From the NCBI GenBank assembly GCA_019419725.1, contig DXZL01000032.1:1-5823 (forward strand): 5,823 nucleotides of DNA, given 5' to 3'. Under the pieces are notes generated by a model. It worked only from the letters and a program-made list of their open reading frames with translations. It searched no databases and had not been told where the DNA came from. Each line of letters opens with the position of its first letter. Within the stretch, counting starts at the first letter, position 1. Origin of the DNA: Veillonella sp. GTDB taxonomy: Bacteria > Bacillota > Negativicutes > Veillonellales > Veillonellaceae. Shown one piece after another: positions 1-4,875 of the stretch. The position numbers were made by a program, and so were the translations under genes.

Positions 1-198
1 ACCATTTTTAATCGGTGCCCCCAAAGCATCCGTAGGCATCATAACGCCCGTCAACATAACGGCAAGCGCAGTAGCACCTACCATTTTAGAAAATACAACC
101 GACAAAGAAGAACGTTTCGTCATGTTCTTTGCTGTTTCCGCTACGACTACGTAACACCCCTTTGTACGATTCCAAATTACTTTAAAAACTCGATTCAT
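1..198 (-). CDS. N-terminus of a type V secretion (autotransporter) adhesin with ESPR signal peptide, cut by window edge
   Basis: Reading from the ATG at 198-196 gives 66 codons open to the window edge. The start MNRVFKVIWNRTKGCYVVVA is a textbook ESPR (extended signal peptide region of type V secretion): a basic stretch, then V-I-W-N, G-C-Y/W-V-V-V and an E-x-A-K motif (E21, A23, K24). A second basic patch (K28, R29) precedes a hydrophobic h-region at about residues 39-54, and signal peptidase cleavage is plausible near residues 58-61 (ALGA). Such N-termini occur on large outer-membrane adhesins (trimeric YadA-like, or classical autotransporters); the passenger and barrel lie outside, so the subtype cannot be told. 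A good Shine-Dalgarno AAAGGGG (207-213) sits 8 nt before the ATG and fixes the start. The role, exported surface adhesin, is inferred from the signal alone. The gene is separated from the unit upstream by a terminator and has its own candidate promoters. Confidence 0.9.
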   Translation of the reverse strand, partial: MNRVFKVIWNRTKGCYVVVAETAKNMTKRSSLSVVFSKMVGATALAVMLTGVMMPTDALGAPIKNG

Positions 199-282
199 CA
201 ATCTTACCCCTTTAAATTAAACTAACTATATCCACTTACATAAAAATTACAGTAACCAATCGATAATCACTGAGACTATATC

Positions 283-297
283 GATTTTCTCAAAATC
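283..297. promoter_or_regulatory. 15-bp dyad just downstream of the adhesin promoter, possible operator
   Basis: GATTTT-CTC-AAAATC is a perfect 6+3+6 inverted repeat. It lies directly at the transcription start expected from the 306-334 promoter, where a bound repressor would block initiation. The protein that might bind is unknown. In such AT-rich DNA a 6-bp dyad can also arise by chance. Confidence 0.3.
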
Positions 298-305
298 ATA
301 TAACT

Positions 306-334
306 AAAATACCACATTTTACTGTATAAGTAAA
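306..334 (-). promoter_or_regulatory. Candidate extended -10 promoter of the adhesin gene
   Basis: On the minus strand, -35 TTTACT (334-329), a 17-bp spacer and -10 TATTTT (311-306), with TGG before the -10 supplying an extended -10 TG motif. The expected start is near 299, giving a leader of about 100 nt. The -35 lies inside the right arm of the dyad at 316-336. The match is moderate (4/6 for each hexamer). Confidence 0.4.
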
Positions 335-336
335 AT
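316..336. promoter_or_regulatory. 21-bp dyad overlapping the adhesin promoter, possible operator
   Basis: Arms ATTTTACT (316-323) and AGTAAAAT (329-336) flank the 5-nt centre GTATA, a perfect 8+5+8 inverted repeat. It covers the -35 and spacer of the 306-334 promoter and lies just downstream of the other promoter's -10. That position suits a repressor site. On the plus strand a T-run follows (336-342), but no plus-strand gene exists to terminate. An inverted copy of its half TTACTGTA is found at 248-255. The regulator is not recognised. Confidence 0.4.
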
Positions 337-343
337 TTTTTTC

Positions 344-372
344 ATTTTATTTTCACATAATTATGCGTTCAA
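344..372 (-). promoter_or_regulatory. Second candidate promoter of the adhesin gene
   Basis: On the minus strand, -35 TTGAAC (372-367), a 17-bp spacer (366-350) and -10 TAAAAT (349-344). The -10 matches 5/6 and the -35 4/6. The expected start is near 337, giving a leader of about 140 nt that would include the 316-336 dyad. It lies about 25 bp downstream of the 397-434 hairpin. Confidence 0.4.
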
Positions 373-389
373 ACTATCAATTTTTCGAT

Positions 390-434
390 ATACAAAAATA
401 TCGAGGCACCGTCACTCGAACAGTCCTCGATATT
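390..434 (-). terminator. Long hairpin with U-tract on the minus strand (terminator or leader structure)
   Basis: Outer arms AATATCGAGG (434-425 read on the minus strand) and CCTCGATATT (406-397) are perfect over 10 bp. The stem continues with ACTGT/ACGGT (one G-U pair) past a single bulged G, leaving a 7-nt loop. On the minus strand TTTTTGTAT follows, as in an intrinsic terminator. It lies about 100 nt beyond the CLC-operon terminator, so it could be a second stop that insulates the adhesin gene, or the 3' end of a small transcript from 435-539. No convincing promoter for such a transcript was seen. Confidence 0.5.
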
Positions 435-539
435 CTTATATATACTATTAAATTATTCTATTGAAAAGAATATTCATCATTTAATACTTTTGTAGTAGCG
501 ATAGAAGAATATATTAACTATTACAACAACAAAAGGATC

Positions 540-586
540 AAAAAAACAAAATGGATGCCCCCTGTAAAATACAGGGAAGCATCCAT
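540..586 (-). terminator. Rho-independent terminator of the nrdD-nrdG-CLC unit
   Basis: Outer arms ATGGATGC (551-558) and GCATCCAT (579-586) enclose inner arms CCCTGTA (560-566) and TACAGGG (570-576) with loop AAA and a small internal bulge. On the minus strand the stem runs into TTTTGTTTTTT (551-541). It begins 12 nt after the CLC gene stop codon and fits that gene's direction. Confidence 0.9.
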
Positions 587-598
587 GTGTTTAGATTA

Positions 599-1837
599 CT
601 ATTTATCACTCTTTAGTTTTGACTGAATAATCTGCTCTACCATAAGCGCTGTACCCATAGTTAACGCTATAGGGAACAACATTTCTACAGAAAATCTTGA
701 AAGCTCAAGCATAAATACACATGAGGTCATAGGCATCTTCTGTGCTAGTCCTAAAAATGCTACAGCACCGATAAAGGCAGCCATACCTAATGATATAGGA
801 GCTACAGCAATAGACCAAAAAGTACCAAATACTATGGCTAACGTACTCCCCAACATCATAGATGGAGTAATACGCCCACCATAAGCTCCAGCTGCTAATG
901 CAAGTAATACCGCTACCCACTTAGAACCAAATAATCCTAATGCATAAGTCCATGTAATATCATTAGTAAAGGTTAATTCGTTCCCAGCCTTACCATTCCC
1001 TAAAATTTCAGGGAAATACATAGCTAACGCACCAATAATTGTAAACGCAACGATAGATATTGGAATCATAACAGGACTGCTACGATGAATAGAAGGTAAC
1101 TTACCTTGAGTAATATTAAATAAAACTACACCTAAAGCAACAATAGCGCCCAAGGCGATAGAGAATTCTACATAGTGACTACCCAAGCTAGGTTGAGCCA
1201 TTGTATATTGAATGACATCCCCTACACCAGCTTGTCGAGTTACAAAAGTTGCCAATCCACAGCATATAAGTGCAGCACTCATGGCGCGTATATTCCAAGT
1301 AAGGAGCAAGGTTTCTAACGTAAAGATTGCCGCCGATAATGGTGAATTATAAACTGCTGCTAATCCCGCGCCTGCAGCACAAGCAATCAATAATTGGCGA
1401 TCTTCTTGTTTTATATCAAAGTGCTTAACTAAAAAAGTTGTAATCCCCGCACTTGCTTCACGAGGGGCTACTTCTCGCCCTAAAGGTGAACCTATAGCTA
1501 CCGTAATAATTTGTAAGGTTGCATGTAAAACAGTAGTGATGGGATTCATATCCATCTTACCGGAAACCGCAGTTTTAATATCTACAACACCTTTACCATA
1601 TCGGTGAATAAGAAACCAGCCCACACCACCTATGAGACCACAAATAATAAGTGGTATCAATCGTTCTACTGGGGATACTCGTGCTACAGCAGCACCAAAG
1701 CTCATATGATCTGCAGAAGAATAATTATATACAAAATGCTGAATACTATGCATTAAATGTGTATAAGAAGCCCCTACTAATCCCGCTATAAATCCAACAA
1801 CAATTATGAGACCTATTAAACGTTTATCAAATGCCAT
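599..1837 (-). CDS. CLC-family anion channel / H+-anion antiporter with divergent selectivity motifs
   Basis: A 412-residue polytopic inner-membrane protein of the CLC family, with about eleven hydrophobic stretches visible (e.g. 8-27, 60-79, 148-176, 222-242, 257-275, 297-318, 349-368, 385-404). No cytoplasmic CBS domains follow. Family signatures are present but altered: GSGIP appears as GKGVV (81-85, K82 at the selectivity Ser), GREGP as GREVA (120-124, keeping gating Glu E122), and GGIFAP as GGRITP (320-325). The block from G158 to E175 aligns well with E. coli ClcA. T176 falls at ClcA E203, the internal proton Glu, and no clear counterpart of the central Tyr is seen near the C-terminus. 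The transported anion and transport mode (channel or exchange) therefore cannot be assigned. The ATG lies 2 bp after the nrdG stop, with GGAG (1843-1846) inside the nrdG end, indicating translational coupling. A terminator follows. Confidence 0.87.
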   Translation of the reverse strand: MAFDKRLIGLIIVVGFIAGLVGASYTHLMHSIQHFVYNYSSADHMSFGAAVARVSPVERLIPLIICGLIGGVGWFLIHRYGKGVVDIKTAVSGKMDMNPITTVLHATLQIITVAIGSPLGREVAPREASAGITTFLVKHFDIKQEDRQLLIACAAGAGLAAVYNSPLSAAIFTLETLLLTWNIRAMSAALICCGLATFVTRQAGVGDVIQYTMAQPSLGSHYVEFSIALGAIVALGVVLFNITQGKLPSIHRSSPVMIPISIVAFTIIGALAMYFPEILGNGKAGNELTFTNDITWTYALGLFGSKWVAVLLALAAGAYGGRITPSMMLGSTLAIVFGTFWSIAVAPISLGMAAFIGAVAFLGLAQKMPMTSCVFMLELSRFSVEMLFPIALTMGTALMVEQIIQSKLKSDK

Positions 1838-1839
1838 AC

Positions 1840-2337
1840 TTACTCCATTGCTAACACAACTTCACCAGTTTCTAATGTTTTCTTAACATCTATAATACGT
1901 TGATTAGATGAACCTCTAAATCGTAATGCTGGATCTTTAAGTTCATCTACAAATCGTCCATCTACGAGGATATCAATTTCCTGTAATAAAGCACTTCTCA
2001 ACTCATCCTCTAAAATATCATCTATTTCATATCCTGAATAGGCCCAAATTTTCTTTTCCGGTGCAGCTTCTCGTACAGCTCTTACTACAGATAATAAACC
2101 TTGTACATTTTGGAAAGGCTCTCCACCCAATAAAGTTAAACCTGAGCAGTTAGGATTCTTAACATAAGAGACAACTAGATCTGTTTCAGCTTGTGTCCAT
2201 ACTTTACCGGCATTAAAATCTTGATACTCTTCATTAAAACAGTTATAACAACAATGTGTGCACCCTGTTACGAATATAGATGTACGAATTCCTTCTCCAT
2301 TGGCAATATCATATTGTCTTATTTGCCCATATCTCAT
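1840..2337 (-). CDS. nrdG: Anaerobic ribonucleotide reductase activating protein (radical SAM)
   Basis: A 165-residue activase that uses a [4Fe-4S] cluster and S-adenosylmethionine to generate the glycyl radical on NrdD; E. coli NrdG is of similar size (about 154). The cluster motif Cx3Cx2C is C26-C30-C33 in GCTHCCYNCFN, with an extra adjacent C29. The SAM-binding GGEP is at 71-74. IWAYSGY (97-103), DILVDGRF and LRFRGSSNQR towards the C-terminus are typical of NrdG. I chose the ATG at 2337-2335 over an in-frame ATG at 2364 because GGAGG (2343-2347) lies 5 nt before it, and MRYGQIRQYD is where the family usually begins. It lies 144 bp after nrdD on the same strand, across a hairpin, and its end overlaps the ribosome-binding site of the CLC gene. 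Confidence 0.95.
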   Translation of the reverse strand: MRYGQIRQYDIANGEGIRTSIFVTGCTHCCYNCFNEEYQDFNAGKVWTQAETDLVVSYVKNPNCSGLTLLGGEPFQNVQGLLSVVRAVREAAPEKKIWAYSGYEIDDILEDELRSALLQEIDILVDGRFVDELKDPALRFRGSSNQRIIDVKKTLETGEVVLAME

Positions 2338-2342
2338 AATTA

Positions 2343-2347
2343 CCTCC
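2343..2347 (-). promoter_or_regulatory. Shine-Dalgarno site that fixes the nrdG start
   Basis: GGAGG on the minus strand, 5 nt before the ATG at 2337. The upstream in-frame ATG at 2364 has no comparable site, so the shorter 165-residue NrdG is preferred over a 174-residue form. Confidence 0.85.
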
Positions 2348-2371
2348 ATAGTAGTGCATATCAAATGATCA

Positions 2372-2387
2372 ACACTATATAGATATA
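2372..2387. promoter_or_regulatory. Weak -10 and half NrdR-like box before nrdG
   Basis: ACACTATATAGATATA matches the first ten positions of the NrdR consensus (ACACWATATATWGTGT) but only one of the last six. A minus-strand -10-like TATAGT (2379-2374) overlaps it, with no good -35 at 17 bp. No partner box is seen about 32 bp either side, where NrdR sites normally pair. nrdG may have some transcription of its own, but the evidence is thin. Confidence 0.2.
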
Positions 2388-2408
2388 TTTCAATTTTTCA
2401 CATGTATA

Positions 2409-2439
2409 GTAAAAGCTGTGCCCTAGGCACAGCTTTTAC
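2409..2439 (-). terminator. Perfect 14-bp hairpin between nrdD and nrdG (partial terminator or processing site)
   Basis: Arms GTAAAAGCTGTGCC and GGCACAGCTTTTAC with a 3-nt loop form a perfect, GC-cored stem. On the minus strand only the TTTT inside the stem serves as a U-run, followed by ACTATACATG, so termination is probably incomplete. It could lower nrdG and CLC expression relative to nrdD, or protect the nrdD 3' end. The 9-bp direct repeat CATGTATAG lies at 2401-2409 and 2440-2448, on either side of the hairpin. Confidence 0.6.
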
Positions 2440-2481
2440 CATGTATAGAATTATAATAATAAACAGTGATGCTATCTATTA

Positions 2482-4632
2482 TTAGATATGCATTACACGA
2501 TCTTTAATTTCTTTCGTACGGCCTTCATTCCAGAAGTTCTCACCCAAATAACCACAAGTACGACGAATAACAGTTAATTTATCACGGTTTGTGTTATGGC
2601 AACGAGGACATTCCCACTCATTATTTTCATTGACCTTAATTTCACCATCAAAACCACATTCGTGACAGTAGTCAGACTTGGTATTAAATTCAGCATAAGA
2701 AATATGGTCATAAATATATTGAATCATAGTTAAAACGGCTGGAATATTATTAGTCATATTTGGAATTTCTGCATAGGAGATACAGCCGCCTGTAGATTTC
2801 TTTTGGAACTCAGATTCAAAGGCAAATTTATCAAATACATTAATCTCTTCACGAACATTTACGTGATAGCTATTAGTGTAATACCCTTTATCTGTAATAT
2901 CTTCAATAACACCAAAACGGGCACGGTCTAAAGAAGAGAACCGATTTGTTAAGCTTTCAGCAGGAGTACCGTATAAACCAAAGCCAAGATTATGTTTGTC
3001 ATGCCATAGGTTAATAGCATCGTTTAAACGATCCATAATTTTCATTGCAAATACACGGCCTTTTTCACCTGTATTGGATTCGCCTGTAATCAATCGAGTT
3101 GCTTCATAAATACCGATATAGCCAAGAGAAATCGTTGCATAACCACCAGTAAGGAAACGACCGATTTTTTCTCCTTTTTTAAGGCGTGCAATGGCGCCAT
3201 GTTGCCAGTGAATTGGAGACACATCGCTCACTACATCTTTCAAAAGATTGTAGCGTAATAACAATGCTTTTTCTGCTAATTCAAGACGTTTATCTAAAAT
3301 TTCAAAATATTTTTCTTCACTACCACGAGCCAAAATGCCAATTTGTGGCAAGTTTAAGCTTACAACGCCCATGTTAAAGCGACCATCAAATTTATAGTTT
3401 CCTTTTTCATCCTTCCAAGGAGATAAGAAAGAACGGCAACCCATTGGACTAAATACATTCCCTTCATAGTTTTCCTTCATCTTCTTAGCGGAGATGTAAT
3501 CTGGGTACATGCGTTTAGCAGTGCATTGTGCAGCGAGCTCAGTCAAGTAATAATATGGACTATCAGGCGTTACATTATGTTCATCAAGAACATAAATCAA
3601 TTTAGGGAATGCTGGTGTAATATATACATCAGCTTCATTTTTTACACCTTTAATGCGTTGACGCAAAATCTCTTCTGTAATAAGAGCAGCTTCCTTAGAA
3701 TATTCATAATCAGGTTTAAAATACATGAACAACGTAACAAATGGAGACTGACCATTTGTAGTCATCAATGTATTGATTTGATACTGGATAGTTTGAATAC
3801 CATCCTTAACCTCTTTACGCGTACGTTTCCATGCGATTTCACGAGCCTTTTCCATATTTGGCTCCATACCGTAAATCTCAACTTGTTCTTCAATAACATT
3901 GTTAAGAATCTTTTCGTAAGACTTACGTACAAATGGTGCCAAAATGCGATCGATACCATTAATACTTTGACCGCCATATTGCCCAGATGCAACTTGAGCA
4001 ATAATTTGTGTTGTCACCGTACATGCAACCTGGAAAGATTTAGGTGTATCAATCTTCTTACCATTGATAACTGTACCATTTGTAAGCATATCTTCCAAAT
4101 TGATTAAGCAACAATTAAACATAGGCTGGATAATGTAATCCATATCATGGAAGTGAATGGCACCACTATCATGGGCCTCCAAAATATCTGTAGGAATTAA
4201 TTTACGACGCGCGATATCCTTAGATACTTCACCGGCAATTAAATCACGTTGTGTAGATACAATGGCAGCATCCTTATTAGAGTTTTCGTCGAGAACGCTA
4301 ACATTACTACGGTCTAATAAACCAATTACATCATCATCTGTAGTATTTTGACGACGTTTAAAAGCTTGAACAGCTTTGTAACCTTCATAGGCACGTGCCG
4401 TTGCAGGATTATGATACTCAATCAACTTATAATACACTTGATCTTCAATAGCATAAATTGTCATGTCCTTTTGGAGCTTTGTAGCATATTCTTCAATTTC
4501 ATCAGCGATACGCTGTGCCAACCCCTCTTCGTACAACCCTGTACTACTATGCTCGGCTTTTTCTATAGCCAAAGCAATTTTGTTTTTGTCGAAAGGTACC
4601 TTTGTACCATCCCGTTTAATGACCTGCAACAT
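2482..4632 (-). CDS. nrdD: Anaerobic (class III) ribonucleoside-triphosphate reductase, glycyl radical enzyme
   Basis: At 716 residues this is the usual NrdD length (E. coli 712). It makes dNTPs from NTPs in the cytoplasm without oxygen. An N-terminal ATP-cone (about 2-93, opening MLQVIKRDGTKVPFDKNKI) binds ATP/dATP for overall activity control. The catalytic barrel follows, with FNCC (C174/C175) and PMGCRSFL (C399) at the positions where class III enzymes carry active-site cysteines; C399 is probably the thiyl-radical residue (inferred from the family). The C-terminal zinc site is C656, C659, C675, C678 (CHEC and CPRC). The radical motif RTCGYLG spans 691-697, with G694 the likely glycyl radical, 22 residues from the end. 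The sequence looks intact. The ATG is preceded by GGGGAGG (4641-4647) at 8 nt. nrdG downstream supplies the activase. NrdR-like boxes and a 24-bp palindrome lie in the promoter region. Confidence 0.97.
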   Translation of the reverse strand: MLQVIKRDGTKVPFDKNKIALAIEKAEHSSTGLYEEGLAQRIADEIEEYATKLQKDMTIYAIEDQVYYKLIEYHNPATARAYEGYKAVQAFKRRQNTTDDDVIGLLDRSNVSVLDENSNKDAAIVSTQRDLIAGEVSKDIARRKLIPTDILEAHDSGAIHFHDMDYIIQPMFNCCLINLEDMLTNGTVINGKKIDTPKSFQVACTVTTQIIAQVASGQYGGQSINGIDRILAPFVRKSYEKILNNVIEEQVEIYGMEPNMEKAREIAWKRTRKEVKDGIQTIQYQINTLMTTNGQSPFVTLFMYFKPDYEYSKEAALITEEILRQRIKGVKNEADVYITPAFPKLIYVLDEHNVTPDSPYYYLTELAAQCTAKRMYPDYISAKKMKENYEGNVFSPMGCRSFLSPWKDEKGNYKFDGRFNMGVVSLNLPQIGILARGSEEKYFEILDKRLELAEKALLLRYNLLKDVVSDVSPIHWQHGAIARLKKGEKIGRFLTGGYATISLGYIGIYEATRLITGESNTGEKGRVFAMKIMDRLNDAINLWHDKHNLGFGLYGTPAESLTNRFSSLDRARFGVIEDITDKGYYTNSYHVNVREEINVFDKFAFESEFQKKSTGGCISYAEIPNMTNNIPAVLTMIQYIYDHISYAEFNTKSDYCHECGFDGEIKVNENNEWECPRCHNTNRDKLTVIRRTCGYLGENFWNEGRTKEIKDRVMHI

Positions 4633-4684
4633 ATTGGCAACCTCCCCATTTTGTTACCGCTGAAATATATGTTATGACAAAGAA

Positions 4685-4708
4685 AAAAGTATGGTATACC
4701 ATACTTTT
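4685..4708. promoter_or_regulatory. Perfect 24-bp palindrome in the nrdD leader (operator or attenuator)
   Basis: Arms AAAAGTATGG and CCATACTTTT flank TATA, and the centre TATA is itself symmetric, so all 24 bp are palindromic. Its right end overlaps the -10 of the inner nrdD promoter (4706-4711) and it covers that promoter's expected start, a classic repressor position. On the minus strand the same sequence forms a 10-bp hairpin followed by a run of T and then CTTT, so it could also work as an attenuator for transcripts from the outer promoter. The cognate regulator is not recognised. Confidence 0.65.
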
Positions 4709-4733
4709 ATAAATTTATATGTAAAAATGTAAA
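4706..4733 (-). promoter_or_regulatory. Inner nrdD promoter (P2), candidate
   Basis: On the minus strand, -35 TTTACA (4733-4728), a 16-bp spacer and -10 TATAAA (4711-4706), each 5/6. The expected start is near 4699, inside the 24-bp palindrome. The leader would be about 65 nt. Confidence 0.45.
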
Positions 4734-4770
4734 GAATTATTAGTAAACTCTCTATTTTTACCGCTAACTC

Positions 4771-4799
4771 AGTATACTATATATGGTGGTTGTTTTCAA
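4771..4799 (-). promoter_or_regulatory. nrdD: Outer nrdD promoter (P1)
   Basis: On the minus strand, -35 TTGAAA (4799-4794), a 17-bp spacer (4793-4777) and -10 TATACT (4776-4771). The first NrdR-like box overlaps the -10 and spacer and the second lies just upstream of the -35. The expected start is near 4764, giving a leader of about 130 nt that includes the 24-bp palindrome. Confidence 0.65.
4774..4789. promoter_or_regulatory. NrdR-like box 1
   Basis: ATACTATATATGGTGG matches 13 of 16 positions of the NrdR consensus ACACWATATATWGTGT. NrdR is the zinc-finger/ATP-cone repressor of ribonucleotide reductase genes. The box overlaps the P1 -10 and spacer, as expected for repression. Confidence 0.7.
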
Positions 4800-4805
4800 G
4801 AACAA

Positions 4806-4821
4806 ATACTATATAAAGTAA
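4806..4821. promoter_or_regulatory. NrdR-like box 2
   Basis: ATACTATATAAAGTAA matches 12 of 16 consensus positions. Its start is exactly 32 bp from that of box 1 (16 bp between them), the three-turn spacing typical of NrdR box pairs, which strengthens both calls. Its last bases lie in the U-tract region of the upstream gene's terminator. Confidence 0.65.
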
Positions 4822-4872
4822 AAATAGGTTCTTTCAGCCATGCTAATATAGCATGAATAAAAGAACCTATTT
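4815..4872 (-). terminator. Rho-independent terminator of the PHP-domain gene
   Basis: Arms AAATAGGTTCTTT (4822-4834) and AAAGAACCTATTT (4860-4872) pair over 13 bp. Inside lies a second stem, CATGCTA (4839-4845) with TAGCATG (4849-4855). On the minus strand the stem ends in ATTTTTACTTT. It begins 3 nt after the stop codon of the PHP-domain gene. Confidence 0.88.
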
Positions 4873-4875
4873 AAA

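Larger units (their letters stand above)
199..598. other. 400-bp intergenic regulatory region with no gene
   Basis: I see no credible coding sequence on either strand between the CLC gene stop and the adhesin start. Read on the minus strand it holds, in order: the CLC-operon terminator (540-586), an AT-rich stretch with no recognisable element (435-539), a long hairpin (397-434), two candidate promoters (344-372 and 306-334), a 21-bp dyad (316-336), a 15-bp dyad (283-297) and two ATCGAT sites 21 bp apart (259-264, 280-285). The hexamer TCGATA/TATCGA occurs five times, at 260-265, 279-284, 385-390, 399-404 and 427-432. Confidence 0.75.

Noticed and set aside
316..342. Plus-strand terminator (dyad plus T-run)
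   Set aside because: There is no plus-strand gene upstream, and the stem is nearly all A/T. An operator reading fits its overlap with the minus-strand promoter better.
397..434. Invertible promoter flanked by inverted repeats (phase variation of the adhesin)
   Set aside because: The two 10-bp arms are only 18 nt apart, too close to hold a promoter, and the inner bases also pair, which points to an RNA hairpin rather than an invertible segment.
1840..2364. Longer 174-residue start for NrdG
   Set aside because: The ATG at 2364 lacks a Shine-Dalgarno site, whereas the ATG at 2337 has GGAGG at 5 nt and matches the family's usual N-terminus.
2191..2382. 63-codon plus-strand open frame over nrdG
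   Set aside because: Antisense to the radical-SAM cluster codons of nrdG; no supporting signals.
3526..4107. 193-codon open frame on the plus strand inside nrdD
   Set aside because: It is antisense to conserved nrdD sequence, has a Cys/Phe/Ile/Asn-rich composition without domain features, and has no plausible promoter. It is a shadow of the nrdD frame.
2482..4632. Intein or intron in nrdD, which are frequent in ribonucleotide reductase genes
   Set aside because: The frame is continuous at the normal family length, with ATP-cone, cysteine, zinc and glycyl-radical motifs in order and no extra block.
4348..4677. 109-codon plus-strand open frame over the nrdD start
   Set aside because: Antisense to the ATP-cone codons and the nrdD leader; composition and lack of a ribosome-binding site argue against a gene.
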